This document shows positions 1 through 8,810 of a stretch of DNA of 64,000 nucleotides, in pieces. How positions within the stretch are numbered: the stretch's first letter is position 1; every line of letters starts with the position of its first letter. Origin of the DNA: Actinopolymorpha pittospori (GTDB lineage Bacteria; Actinomycetota; Actinomycetes; Propionibacteriales; Actinopolymorphaceae); the NCBI RefSeq assembly GCF_014873875.1, contig NZ_JADBEM010000001.1, positions 2,976,001 through 3,040,000 on the forward strand, written 5' to 3'. The notes beneath the pieces are model-generated. The model did not search any database. It was not told the DNA's origin and was given only the letters and a program-made list of their open reading frames with translations. The position numbers were made by a program, and so were the translations under genes.

Positions 1-25
1 AATGCCGAGGAAGTGCCTTCGGGAA

Positions 26-775
26 CTACCTCGGTGACCGCCCGTGGAAAGGGAACAGGGAGTCGAAGTCGACACCCAACTCGGCGTCGATGCGGTCGAG
101 GTCGAGGATGGGCCGACCGTCCTTGTCGCACACGGGGGGCCGGCCCGCGGGCCGCGGGCCGGCGGCCCGGTCGTCGGACCCGCCGGTGTCGCCGAGTCGC
201 AGGTCGAGTTCGAGCACCTGGCCCTCCGCCCAGCGGAGCCGGCCCGCGTCCAGGGTGGGAACGCCCAACACGGCGCGGGTGAGACCGTCCTTGTGGTTTC
301 CGGCCCAGGCGAGCACCAGGAGCTCGCCCGGTGGGAGTTCGGGCATACCGGCGAGGATTCCCTGGCGGGGCGCGTCGCCCGGCGTGAGCCGGCCCTTCAG
401 GGCGTCGTCGTCGGCGAGCCGGAAGCCGGCGTAGGGGTCGGCCGCGCCCTCGGAGTATTTGTACGGGTAGATGACGCGGCCCGCGCACTCGATGGTGAAG
501 GCCGTACCGATGCGGTCGCTCGGCCGATGGACCTCCGCACCTGACAGGCGGGACTCGATGACTCGGCCCAGCGCCTCGCAGAGGATGTGGTAGCGCAGTT
601 GTCCGTATGCCGTGGCGTTGAGGTAGGCGGTGGAGTCGAAGAGCCGGGCCGCCTCGGCATGGGCGAAGTGCAGGCAGGGGACGGCGTAGGTGGTGAGGAC
701 GAAGGCGGCACGCTGGCCAACCCAGCGTGCCAGCCAGTCGTCGTCGGACTCGAACGTGTCCGCGCTGGTGAGCAC
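26..775 (-). CDS. Hypothetical protein, 249 aa
   Basis: I do not recognise the family. The product is soluble, with no signal peptide or membrane segment. It has a central segment around IGTAFTIECAGRVIYPYKY and an acidic C-terminal stretch (DGRPILDLDRIDAELGVDFD). I chose the GTG at 775 because a strong AAGGGGG ribosome binding site lies five bases upstream; an ATG at 823 would add sixteen basic residues with no such site. The C-terminus is complete, ending 25 bases from the window edge. It lies downstream of and co-directional with the MFS gene (79 bp from the GTG start), so read-through is possible. Codon use is ordinary for the window. Function unknown. Confidence 0.7.
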   Translation of the reverse strand: MLTSADTFESDDDWLARWVGQRAAFVLTTYAVPCLHFAHAEAARLFDSTAYLNATAYGQLRYHILCEALGRVIESRLSGAEVHRPSDRIGTAFTIECAGRVIYPYKYSEGAADPYAGFRLADDDALKGRLTPGDAPRQGILAGMPELPPGELLVLAWAGNHKDGLTRAVLGVPTLDAGRLRWAEGQVLELDLRLGDTGGSDDRAAGPRPAGRPPVCDKDGRPILDLDRIDAELGVDFDSLFPFHGRSPR

Positions 776-854
776 GACTACCCCCTTTTTGTCGGACCGC
801 GCACGGGACCCTGATCCTCTCATCGCGCGCCGACGTCCCGGCCACCGACGAGGG

Positions 855-2339
855 TCAGTGGCCGCCGCTCGCGGCCTCGGCGCGGGTTCCCAACGTCAGG
901 GCCGCACCGACCAGGGCGATCGCGGCGGCCACGACGAGGGCCACGTCGACGCCGTGCGACACGTTGCCGCGCGAGCCGGCCGCTGTCGTCACGACGGCCA
1001 CCGTGATCGCGACCCCGAGCGAGGAGCCGATGTAGCGCGCCGTGTTGTTCGCGCCCGACCCCATGCTGGCCCGGCCGTGGGGGACCGACTCGATGGCGAG
1101 CCGGGCGAGAGCGGAGTTCAGGAGTCCGCTGCCGGCACCGGCGATGACCAGCGCGATGACGTCGCGGGTGTCCGACCAGTGCCCGGCCGAGCCGAGGAGC
1201 AGCAGCGACCCCGCCGCGGCGAGCCCCAACCCGAGGATCAACTGGTTTCGGGGTGCCAGGCGGAGCCGACGCGACTGCAGCGCCGCGAGGAACGCCGTCC
1301 CCGACCACAGGGCGAACCAGCCCGCGGTGACCAGCGGCGTCCAGCCGAGCGTGCGCTGCCAGGCTGCCGGCAGGTAGCTCATCACTCCGATGACCGCGAG
1401 TCCGGTGACCAGCGCGCCGCCGAGGGAGAGCAGGAACGCCGGCCGGGAGAACAGCCCGAGGTCGAGCATCGGCTCCCGGACCCGTGCTTCGACCAGGACG
1501 AACGATGCGAGCAGGACGACGGCGGCGCCGAACAGTACGAGGACCAGCGGTTGGGTCCAGCCCTGTCGCCCACTCGTCACGGCCGCCAGCAGGGCGGCGA
1601 GTCCCGGGCCGAGCGTCAGAACGCCGGCGAGGTCCGCGCGGCGGCGTACGACGGCGCGGGACTCGGCCAGGGTCAGCGCCCCGAGGACGGCGAGCACGGC
1701 GAAGGCGGCGGCGTACGCCCAGTAGGTGGCGCGCCAGTCGAGGGACTGGGTGAGAACACCGGCCAGCAATGGGCCGAGCGCGATGCCCGCTCCGAGCATC
1801 GCGCCCCAGAGCGCGCTCGCGCGGGCGCGGGCGGGTCCGGGAGGGAACTCGTGTCCGATGATGCCGAGGGTGGCGACGATGATCGCCGCGGTGGCTCCGC
1901 CCTGGACCACCCGGGCGATCACGAAGATCAGCGTCGTACTCGCGGTCGCGCATGCCACGCCGGCGACCACCGAGAGCAGGGCACCGGCGACGAACATCCG
2001 GCGTCGGCCGTGGTTGTCGGCGAGACTCCCGGCGACCAGGAGCAACGCGGCCAGGCCGAGGGCGATGCCGTTGAGGATCCAGGTCTGCCCCGTCACCCCC
2101 GCGTGCAGGCCGGCGGCCGTCTGCGGGAGCACGGTCATGGGCGCGGTGTAGTTCATCAACGCGACGAGTGTCGCGAGGCAGGTCGTGAGCAGGGTGAGGC
2201 CGGCCCGGCTGGGCGTCGGCGTGGCTGCGGGGCCGTCCGTACGGCGCTCCGTGACGCCGGAAAGCGGGGATGTCGCCCCGACGTCGCCGGCGGGGGCCGG
2301 AATGGTGGATCTGTCCGGTTCGCGGGACCCGGGCGGCAT
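855..2339 (-). CDS. MFS drug-efflux transporter (DHA2-like, 14 TM)
   Basis: This is a 494-residue major facilitator protein in the inner membrane, of the kind that exports drugs by proton antiport. About 14 hydrophobic segments follow a 45-residue hydrophilic N-terminus. The loop after TM2 has the MFS signature around LADNHGRRRMF (near residues 125-135), and segment 5 has a GALLAGVLTQ-like motif typical of antiporters. A GGAGAAGG ribosome binding site precedes the ATG at 2339. The gene is divergent from an HxlR regulator, and two mirror-image operators lie between them, so substrate-responsive repression by that regulator is the likely control. The exported compound cannot be told from sequence. 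Confidence 0.88.
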   Translation of the reverse strand: MPPGSREPDRSTIPAPAGDVGATSPLSGVTERRTDGPAATPTPSRAGLTLLTTCLATLVALMNYTAPMTVLPQTAAGLHAGVTGQTWILNGIALGLAALLLVAGSLADNHGRRRMFVAGALLSVVAGVACATASTTLIFVIARVVQGGATAAIIVATLGIIGHEFPPGPARARASALWGAMLGAGIALGPLLAGVLTQSLDWRATYWAYAAAFAVLAVLGALTLAESRAVVRRRADLAGVLTLGPGLAALLAAVTSGRQGWTQPLVLVLFGAAVVLLASFVLVEARVREPMLDLGLFSRPAFLLSLGGALVTGLAVIGVMSYLPAAWQRTLGWTPLVTAGWFALWSGTAFLAALQSRRLRLAPRNQLILGLGLAAAGSLLLLGSAGHWSDTRDVIALVIAGAGSGLLNSALARLAIESVPHGRASMGSGANNTARYIGSSLGVAITVAVVTTAAGSRGNVSHGVDVALVVAAAIALVGAALTLGTRAEAASGGH

Positions 2340-2352
2340 ACCTTCTCCAGTG

Positions 2353-2369
2353 AGTTCGTTGAATGAACT
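2353..2369. promoter_or_regulatory. HxlR operator site 1 (AGTTCGTTGAATGAACT)
   Basis: A 17-bp near-palindrome with arms AGTTC and GAACT and a single mismatched pair. It is the exact reverse complement of site 2 at 2400-2416, 47 bp away centre to centre. It lies 14 bases before the MFS start codon. Confidence 0.75.
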
Positions 2370-2399
2370 TACCCAACCTGGGACACGGTAGCATCTGTG

Positions 2400-2416
2400 A
2401 GTTCATTCAACGAACT
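2400..2416. promoter_or_regulatory. HxlR operator site 2 (AGTTCATTCAACGAACT)
   Basis: This is the mirror copy of site 1. It sits just downstream of a possible -10 hexamer (TAGCAT, 2389-2394), where a bound regulator would block initiation of its own gene. The 38-base interval to the ATG at 2439 would then be the leader. Confidence 0.72.
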
Positions 2417-2438
2417 GAAGCTGCGGTATCGTCCTTGT

Positions 2439-2954
2439 ATGGCGCTCGGTAAGGACTACGACGGTCAGGACTGCTCCCTTGCGCGCGCGCTCGAACTCGT
2501 CGGTGAGCGGTGGACGCTGCTCGTGCTCCGCGACGCGTTCTACGGCGTCCGTCGCTACAGCGACTTTCTCGAGCACCTCGGTGCGCCGCGCGCCGTGCTG
2601 GCCGAGCGTCTGCAAGCACTCGTTGACGCCGGGGTGCTGGACAAGGTGCGCTACCAGGACTCTCCGGCGAGGTATGAGTACGTCCTGACCGAGGCAGGGC
2701 AGGAGTTGTGGCCCGCGCTGAACGCCCTGGCCTGGTGGGGAAGCCGCCATCGACCGACGGGCGGAGCCCGCCGCGGCTACTACCACGTGACCTGCGGTAG
2801 TCGGATCGACGCGACCACCACCTGCCCGACCTGCGGGCACGCTGTGCCGGCCACGGAGGTGGAGGCTCGGGTCGGTTCGGGCACGCTCGACAATCGGATC
2901 AGCCGGGCGCTGCGCAAGCCCCATCGACTGCTCGAGCCGCTGGCCATCGAGTAG
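2439..2954 (+). CDS. HxlR-family transcriptional regulator
   Basis: A 171-residue winged-helix regulator. The HxlR core is clear: CSLARALELVGERWTLLVLRD at about residues 11-31, a recognition region around LGAPRAVLAERLQALVDAGV, and the wing around YEYVLTEAGQELWPAL. The C-terminal 50 residues hold four cysteines (HVTCGSRIDATTTCPTCGH), which may bind zinc or act as a redox or electrophile sensor. That would suit an efflux regulator, but it is inference. I prefer the ATG at 2439: the upstream GTG at 2397 lies inside the region of operator 2, and the residues before 2439 do not look like HxlR. It is divergent from the MFS gene it probably represses. Confidence 0.85.
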   Translation: MALGKDYDGQDCSLARALELVGERWTLLVLRDAFYGVRRYSDFLEHLGAPRAVLAERLQALVDAGVLDKVRYQDSPARYEYVLTEAGQELWPALNALAWWGSRHRPTGGARRGYYHVTCGSRIDATTTCPTCGHAVPATEVEARVGSGTLDNRISRALRKPHRLLEPLAIE

Positions 2955-3103
2955 GCGCCGGCCTGCCCGCCACTCGTCGACCGTCGCCTTGACCGTCGCC
3001 GCCTCGCGCTCTCTCCTCAGCCGCGCTGGGTCGGCCGGCGTCTCCTCAGGACTCCTCCGCCACGACGACCGCCCTCCGCCCACTCAGGCGTTCGGCCCTG
3101 CTG

Positions 3104-4993
3104 TCACTGGCTTTCCGCGTCCCATACCCGCTCCACGGGCTCATCCAGCTGCCACCAGGTGGTGGTGTTGGGGGGGATGGTGTGGGGGTTGTGGGGGGTG
3201 GGGTGGGTGGTGAGGAGGGGTTGGGCGTGGGGGTGGGGGTTGGGGAGGGGGTGGTTGGTGGTGTTGGTGGTGCAGGCGAAGTGGGTTCCTCGGGTGAAGG
3301 TGAGGAGTCCGGGGTGGGTGGTGGGGGTCCAGGTGAGGGTGGTGGTGGTGAGGTCGGGGTGGTTGGTGCGGATGGTGAGGGCTTGTTGGTAGAGGTGGAG
3401 GGTGGAGGTGGTGGTGGCTTGTTGGGTTTCGACGGCGAGTTCGGTCCAGGTGGTGGGTTGGGGTAGCCAGGGTGGTGTGGTGGTGGTGGGTGGGGAGAAG
3501 CCGTGGTGGTGGGGGTTGTTGGCCCAGGGGAGGGGGACGCGGCAGCCGTCGCGGCCGCGGCGGGCGCCGTTGCTGCGGTGGTACATGGGGTCTTTGAGGA
3601 CGGTGAGGGGGAGGTCGACGACTTCGGGGAGGCCGAGTTCTTCGCCTTGGTAGAGGTAGGTGGCGCCGGGGAGGGCGAGCATGAGGGCGGCGGCGGCGCG
3701 GGCGCGGGCCACGCCCAGGGTGGTGTCGCCGGGGGTGGCGCCGGGTTGGCCGCCGGCGTAGCGGGTGACGGCGCGGGGCATGTCGTGGTTGTTGAGGACC
3801 CAGGTGACTCCGCCGTTGGTGCCTGCGGTCGCTGTGAGTCCTTGGTCGATGGTGGCGTGCAGGGTGGTGGCGTCGAAGTCGGCGTGGAGGAAGGGGAAGT
3901 AGAAGGTTTGGTGGAGTTCGTCGTCGCGTTGGTAGTCGGCCACGGCGCTGGCATCCAGGAGGCCGACTTCGCCGATGAGGACGCGTTGGCGTCCGTCCAG
4001 GGCGGTGTAGGAGTCGGCCAGGGCGCGCCAGGTGCGCCAGACCTGGTGGACGGCGGGCTGGTTCCAGGCGTGGGGGTTTTGGGGGTGGCCGCTTAGTTCG
4101 TCGTCGGCGGCGTGGGGGTGGTCGGGCAGGCCGGGGGCTTTGTGCAGGCCGTGGGCGACGTCGATACGGAATCCGTCCACGCCCCGGTCGAACCAGAAGC
4201 CGAGGACTTTCTCGAAGTGGGGTCCCACCTCGGGGTGGTCCCAGTTGAAGTCGGGTTGTTCGGCGGCGAAGGTGTGCAGGTACCACTGGCCTGGGGTGCC
4301 GTCGGGTTCGGCGACCCGTGCCCAGGCGGGGCCTCCGAAGATGGACCGCCAGTTGTTCGGGGGCAGTTCCCCGCCCTGCCCGCGCCCGTCGGCGAAGTGG
4401 AACCGGGCCCGTTCAGGGCTGCCTGCTGGTGCGGCGAGTGCGTCCTGGAACCAGGGGTGGGAGATGGAGCAGTGGTTGGGGATCACATCGATGATCACCC
4501 GCAGCCCCAGGGCGTGGGCCTTGTCGACCAGCCGGTCGAAGCATTCCAGGTTCCCATACGCCGGGTCGACCGCGCAGTAGTCACTGACGTCATAGCCATG
4601 GTCATGACCGGGCGAGGGGTAGAACGGGTTCAACCACAACCCGTCCACACCCAACTCCGCCAGATACGGCAACTTCGCCATCACACCAGCAAGATCACCA
4701 ACCCCGTCCCCATCAGAGTCATGGAAACTGCGCACATACACCTGATACACCACCCCACGACGCCACCACGCACCATCAGACCCAGCAACAACAGCCGGAC
4801 GGGTGGTGGTCTCGGGGAGTTCGGGGCGCAGGCTGGGGACGCCTGTGGCAAGGGCTCGCGTCGCGTCGTCGATGGTGTCCCGGACAAGTGTGTCCAGCCC
4901 GTTCGCCGAGACGGGCGTGGAGTGCGGTCGCTCCGTCCAGAGGGCCGGTCGCATCCGGCTGAACTCTTCGGTCGCGCTGGTCTTGGGGGCCAT
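3104..4993 (-). CDS. GH13 alpha-glucosidase / oligo-1,6-glucosidase
   Basis: A 629-residue cytoplasmic family-13 glycoside hydrolase that should hydrolyse alpha-glucosidic oligosaccharides. The barrel begins near residue 76 ([15 protein letters not shown]) after an unusual 70-residue N-terminal extension. Region I is DVIPNH (169-174). The nucleophile is D278 in GFRID, the acid/base E342 in LIGEVG, and the transition-state Asp D404 in NNHD. The C-terminal 130 residues (from about 500) are a thin beta domain made largely of Thr, Pro, His and Asn. The composition is odd: the coding strand is G/T-rich at the 5' end and A/C-rich at the 3' end, with synonymous codons following the skew (Leu as TTG early, CTC late). 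No sugar transporter adjoins it. Confidence 0.88.
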   Translation of the reverse strand: MAPKTSATEEFSRMRPALWTERPHSTPVSANGLDTLVRDTIDDATRALATGVPSLRPELPETTTRPAVVAGSDGAWWRRGVVYQVYVRSFHDSDGDGVGDLAGVMAKLPYLAELGVDGLWLNPFYPSPGHDHGYDVSDYCAVDPAYGNLECFDRLVDKAHALGLRVIIDVIPNHCSISHPWFQDALAAPAGSPERARFHFADGRGQGGELPPNNWRSIFGGPAWARVAEPDGTPGQWYLHTFAAEQPDFNWDHPEVGPHFEKVLGFWFDRGVDGFRIDVAHGLHKAPGLPDHPHAADDELSGHPQNPHAWNQPAVHQVWRTWRALADSYTALDGRQRVLIGEVGLLDASAVADYQRDDELHQTFYFPFLHADFDATTLHATIDQGLTATAGTNGGVTWVLNNHDMPRAVTRYAGGQPGATPGDTTLGVARARAAAALMLALPGATYLYQGEELGLPEVVDLPLTVLKDPMYHRSNGARRGRDGCRVPLPWANNPHHHGFSPPTTTTPPWLPQPTTWTELAVETQQATTTSTLHLYQQALTIRTNHPDLTTTTLTWTPTTHPGLLTFTRGTHFACTTNTTNHPLPNPHPHAQPLLTTHPTPHNPHTIPPNTTTWWQLDEPVERVWDAESQ

Positions 4994-5302
4994 TGCCTGC
5001 CTTGGGACTTAGGTCATCTCGTCAACGGGACCTTGCCCACACTGGCACCGGGCCGGCTGCCATGCATCCGTAGCCATACCGAAGCGGCTACGCAGGTTTG
5101 GGCGGCCAAGCGGCCCCAAAAGGCCTCGTCACGTTGGAGATTCGTCCAGGTTCGGGCCACCTTGTCGGTGAGCTGGCGGCGGCAGGCGGTGTCGCGAATA
5201 TGGCCGCTCGTCCCATAGGCGCGGTTACGGACCTAGGACCAGGGCCTGCCCCAGGACTCGGGACCTTTTACCTGGACCCGAGAGGACGCAGGAACGGTCT
5301 CG
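4994..5302. other. Intergenic, GH13 start to ribA terminator
   Basis: I see no convincing gene here. It holds the presumed promoter region of the GH13 gene (minus strand) and the ribA terminator hairpin. A DosR/DevR-like box (TTGGGACTTAGGTCAT, 5002-5017) lies eight bases before the GH13 start codon. A CCTAGG-centred near-palindrome lies at 5229-5240. Confidence 0.5.
5257..5282 (-). terminator. Hairpin terminator of fbiC-ribA
   Basis: Arms CTCGGGACC (5257-5265) and GGACCCGAG (5274-5282) pair over nine positions with one mismatch around an 8-base loop, 20 bases beyond the ribA stop codon. There is no clear U-tract, as is common in high-G+C actinomycetes. Confidence 0.6.
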
Positions 5303-6034
5303 TCAGCGGGTGGGGAGCAGGTGGCCGAAGCGGTCCCGCTTCGTCCGCAGGTAGCGGATGTTCTCCGGATTTGCCGCGACGAGGAGCGGTTCGCAGGCCG
5401 CGACGGTGATGCCGTGCTCGCGAAGTGCCGCCGCCTTGGCCGGGTTGTTGGTGAGGAGGCGGACCCGACCAACGCCGAGATCGTGCAGGATCGCCGCGCC
5501 GTCGGCGTAGTCGCGCGCGTCGGCCGGCAGGCCGAGGGCGAGGTTGGCGTCCACCGTGTCGTGGCCGCCGTCCTGCAGGGCGTACGCGGCGAGCTTGAGC
5601 GCCAGACCGATCCCGCGTCCCTCGTGTCCGCGGAGATAGACCAGGACGCCCCGACCAGCCCGCGCGATCTCCTCCAGCGCAAGCTGGAGTTGCGGACCGC
5701 AGTCGCACCGCAGCGAACCCAGCACGTCGCCGGTCAGGCACTCCGAGTGCAGCCGGACGAGGACCTCCGCGGCCTCCACGTCCTCGGTGGCCTCCGTGTC
5801 CTCGGTGGACTCCATGGACTCGGACGAGCCAGTGGAGGCGCCCGGAAGGTCGCCGTACACCAGGGCGAGCTGTTCGGTGCCATGGGCGGAGCGGTAGCCG
5901 TAGGCCGTGAAGTCGCCATAGGCCGTGGGCAGTCGCGTCCGGGCGACGCGCTCGACCCCAGGCTCCACGTCGACCGCGTCGTTCCCGAGATCCGCCCCGA
6001 TCCGGGAACCGGCACCCACCTCGGTCCCCGTCAT
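5303..6034 (-). CDS. ribA: GTP cyclohydrolase II
   Basis: Converts GTP to 2,5-diamino-6-ribosylamino-4-pyrimidinone 5'-phosphate, the first step of the riboflavin pathway. The 243-residue protein keeps the zinc cysteines C99, C110 and C112 in [16 protein letters not shown]. It also has the HEGRGIGL active-site segment (137-144), DTVDAN and LLTNNPAK. The DHBP synthase domain common in actinobacterial RibBA is absent. Residues 66-89, between GDLPG and the zinc motif, are an acidic Ser/Thr/Glu insert missing from E. coli RibA. The ATG at 6034 overlaps the fbiC stop by four bases (ATGA), so the two are translationally coupled. The link makes metabolic sense because FO synthase consumes a riboflavin-pathway intermediate. 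Confidence 0.93.
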   Translation of the reverse strand: MTGTEVGAGSRIGADLGNDAVDVEPGVERVARTRLPTAYGDFTAYGYRSAHGTEQLALVYGDLPGASTGSSESMESTEDTEATEDVEAAEVLVRLHSECLTGDVLGSLRCDCGPQLQLALEEIARAGRGVLVYLRGHEGRGIGLALKLAAYALQDGGHDTVDANLALGLPADARDYADGAAILHDLGVGRVRLLTNNPAKAAALREHGITVAACEPLLVAANPENIRYLRTKRDRFGHLLPTR

Positions 6035-8685
6035 CGCAGGATCGGCAGCGGACGCCGAACGGCCGCGCACACGCCGTCGCTCGCCTCGGCGGCGGCGACC
6101 CGCTCCGGGCCCGGAGTGCCGTAGCCCGTCGTGCGTTGCCGCAGCGGCCGGCCGGTCGGGGCGGCGAGCGCCCGCAGGTCGCTGATCGTCTTGTAGGAAC
6201 CGTTGTCGGCTCCCGCCATCCTGCTGATCGTCTCCTCCATCAGCGTTCCGCCGAGGTCGTTGACGCCACCGTTCAACACCGAACGGCACAGGTCCTCGCC
6301 GAGCTTCACCCACGAGCACTGGATGTTGTCGATCAGGCCGTGCAGCAGCAGCCGGGAAAGTGCGTGCACCGCGCGGTTCTCCCGGGCGGTCGGTCCCGGC
6401 CGGGCCAGCCCGGCGAGGTAGATCGGGGCACTGGTGTGGACGAAGGGGAGCAGGACGAACTCGGTGAACCCGGGCCGCCCGTTCCGCTCCAGCGCACGTC
6501 GTTGCAACGACGCGATCAGCTTGATGTGCCCGACCCAGTGGGCGGGTGTGTCGACGTGTCCGTACATCATCGTCGAGGTCGTCGGGATGCCGAGTTCGTG
6601 CGCCGTGCTGACCACCTCGACCCAGTTCGCCGTGGGCAGCTTGCCCTTGGTCAGAGTCCAGCGCACGTCGTCGTCGAGGATCTCCGCGGCCGTACCTGGC
6701 AACGAGTCCACACCGGCCTCGTGGGCCCGGGTCAGCCACTCGCGGACGGGCAGGTTGGTCCGGGAGACGCCGTTCATGACCTCCATCGGGCTGAACGCGT
6801 GCAGGTGGATGTCCGGCTGGCGGCGCTTGACCTCGGCGGCCAGATCGAAGTACGCCGTTCCCGGCAGGTCCGGGTGGATACCACCCTGCATGCAGATCTC
6901 GGTGGCCCCGGCCTCCCACGCCTCGTCCACCCGGTCGCCCACCTGGCTCAGGGAGAGCGTGTAGGCGTCGGCGTCGGTACGCCGCTGGGCGAAGGCGCAG
7001 AACCGGCAGCCGGTGTAACAGACGTTGGTGAAGTTGATGTTGCGCGTCACCACGAAGGTGATGTCGTCGCCAACCGCCTCCTGACGCAGGTCGTCCGCCA
7101 ACCGGGTCAGGGCGTCGAGCTCCGGACCGTCCGCGTGCAGCAGCGCCAGCGCGTCCTCGTCGCTGAGGCCGGCCGGGTCACGTTCGGCGTTGCGCAACGC
7201 GTCGCGGACGTCGGGTCCGATGCGTTCCGGTGCGGTTGACACCCGGGCGGCGAGCTCGTCCCAGTCGCCGTAGACGGAGTCGAAGTCGCTGCGCCGGTCC
7301 TCGGTGCGCCCTTCGGTGTCGACGCTGACGTGCAGGTCGGTGCGCCCCGAACCCGTCTCGGTCGGCCAGCCACCGTCGGGTTCCTGCCAGGGCAGCCCTT
7401 CCGGCATCGCGTCGGCGCGGGCGAGTCCGGTCTCCGGGTCAGCCAGCGCCGCCACGTGGCGACTGACCCGAGGGTCGAGCCAGGGCTCGCCGGCCCGGAT
7501 GTACTCCGGGTAGATCGTCAGGCGCTCCTTGAGTTCGAAGCCGTGGGCCGCCGTGCGGGCGGCCAGGTCGTCGATCTGGGGCCAGGCCCGCTCGGGGTTG
7601 ACGTGGTCCGGGGTGAGCGGCGAAACGCCACCCCAGTCGTCGATCCCGGCGCGCAGCATGAGCGCGTACTCGTCGTCGATGAGGTTCGGCGGAGCCTGGA
7701 TGCGGACGTTCGGGCCGAGCACGAGCCGGGCGACCGCGATCGTCGCCGCCAGCTCGCGCAGGTCGGCGTCGGGCGCCGAGCGCATCTTGGTGTCCGGCTT
7801 GGCCCGGAAGTTCTGGATGATCACTTCCTGGATGCCGGCGTAGGTGCGCGCGGTCCGCCGGATCTCGAACAAGGCCTCCGCGCGCTCCTGGCGGGTCTCG
7901 CCGATCCCGATCAGCAGGCCGGTCGTGAACGGCACCGCGCTGCGACCGGCGTCCTCGAGCACCCGCAGCCGCACCTCGGGATCCTTGTCCGGAGAACCGA
8001 AGTGAGGTCCGCCGCGTTCGGTGAAGAGCCGTCGCGCCGTGGTCTCGAGCATCATGCCCATGGACGGCGCGACCGGCTTGAGCCGCTGCAGGTCCTGCCA
8101 GGACAGCACGCCCGGGTTGAGGTGGGGCAGCAGACCGGTCTCTTCCAGGACGCGGATCGCCATCGCGCGGACGTAGGACAGCGTGTCGTCGTAGCCGGCC
8201 TCGTCGAGCCACTCGCGGGCGGCCGTCCACCGGTCCTCCGGCCGGTCGCCGAGGGTGAACAACGCCTCCTTGCAGCCCATGGCCGCGCCCTGACGGGCGA
8301 TCTCGAGCACCTCGTCCGGACTGAGGTACGGCGCCGGCAGACGTCCCGGAACCGTCACGAACGTGCAGTAGCCACAGCGGTCTCGGCACAGCCGGGTCAG
8401 GGGAATGAAGACCTTGCGACTGTAGGTGATCACGCCCGGGCGGCCGGCGGCCACGAGGCCGCTGTCGCGAACCCGGGACGCGTGCTCGGTCAGGGTGTCG
8501 AGGTCGGCGTCGCGGGCGTGCAGGAGCACCGTCGCCTCGTCGACGTTCAGCGCCTTGCCGTCGCGGGCTCGGGCCAGCGCGCGTCGCATCGCGGAGGGGG
8601 GCGGGGGTTCTTCCACGGGCGGGCGCGGCCGTGCCGTGAGCTCGATGTCCACGTCCGGAACGCTAGGCCGGGCCACCGTCCGCAA
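6031..8685 (-). CDS. fbiC: FO synthase, CofG-CofH fusion
   Basis: Makes 7,8-didemethyl-8-hydroxy-5-deazariboflavin, the chromophore of coenzyme F420, from tyrosine and 5-amino-6-ribitylaminouracil. The 884-residue protein carries two radical-SAM modules. The CofG half has the 4Fe-4S cysteines C100, C104 and C107 (CRDRCGYC), and the CofH half has C556, C560 and C563 (CYTGCRFC), followed by MQGGIHPDL. Length matches actinobacterial FbiC. The N-terminal 30 residues are Pro/Arg-rich and the start could lie slightly downstream. It is first in a two-gene unit with ribA. FbiC in this window implies the cell makes F420, which bears on the CofE-like genes near 58-59.7 kb. Confidence 0.96.
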   Translation of the reverse strand: MRTVARPSVPDVDIELTARPRPPVEEPPPPSAMRRALARARDGKALNVDEATVLLHARDADLDTLTEHASRVRDSGLVAAGRPGVITYSRKVFIPLTRLCRDRCGYCTFVTVPGRLPAPYLSPDEVLEIARQGAAMGCKEALFTLGDRPEDRWTAAREWLDEAGYDDTLSYVRAMAIRVLEETGLLPHLNPGVLSWQDLQRLKPVAPSMGMMLETTARRLFTERGGPHFGSPDKDPEVRLRVLEDAGRSAVPFTTGLLIGIGETRQERAEALFEIRRTARTYAGIQEVIIQNFRAKPDTKMRSAPDADLRELAATIAVARLVLGPNVRIQAPPNLIDDEYALMLRAGIDDWGGVSPLTPDHVNPERAWPQIDDLAARTAAHGFELKERLTIYPEYIRAGEPWLDPRVSRHVAALADPETGLARADAMPEGLPWQEPDGGWPTETGSGRTDLHVSVDTEGRTEDRRSDFDSVYGDWDELAARVSTAPERIGPDVRDALRNAERDPAGLSDEDALALLHADGPELDALTRLADDLRQEAVGDDITFVVTRNINFTNVCYTGCRFCAFAQRRTDADAYTLSLSQVGDRVDEAWEAGATEICMQGGIHPDLPGTAYFDLAAEVKRRQPDIHLHAFSPMEVMNGVSRTNLPVREWLTRAHEAGVDSLPGTAAEILDDDVRWTLTKGKLPTANWVEVVSTAHELGIPTTSTMMYGHVDTPAHWVGHIKLIASLQRRALERNGRPGFTEFVLLPFVHTSAPIYLAGLARPGPTARENRAVHALSRLLLHGLIDNIQCSWVKLGEDLCRSVLNGGVNDLGGTLMEETISRMAGADNGSYKTISDLRALAAPTGRPLRQRTTGYGTPGPERVAAAEASDGVCAAVRRPLPILR

Positions 8686-8810
8686 ACCAGCGCACGGCCG
8701 GTGACTCCCTTCATCAAGGCCGGGTTGACAGCGGTCCGGGCGACGTCGGCGCTGGTCACAGCACGGATGGCGGGTGGCTCCCGACGCCTGGAGCAGGTAT
8801 TACCTAAAGG

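Noticed and set aside
690..2366. Long plus-strand reading frame opposite the MFS gene
   Set aside because: It is an antisense shadow: the minus strand encodes a clear 14-segment transporter, while the plus-strand product is Arg/Gly/Glu-rich and low in complexity.
3150..3500. G/T-rich stretch as a simple-sequence repeat
   Set aside because: It lies in the GH13 reading frame, has no fixed period, and encodes the C-terminal domain; it is compositional skew, not a tandem repeat.
5098..5409. Plus-strand 103-residue reading frame
   Set aside because: It spans the ribA terminator and overlaps ribA; composition is unlike a real protein and no ribosome binding site is seen.
6035..6919. N-terminal extension of the ribA reading frame
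   Set aside because: The extra 295 residues are the fbiC gene in another frame; RibA homology starts after the ATG at 6034.
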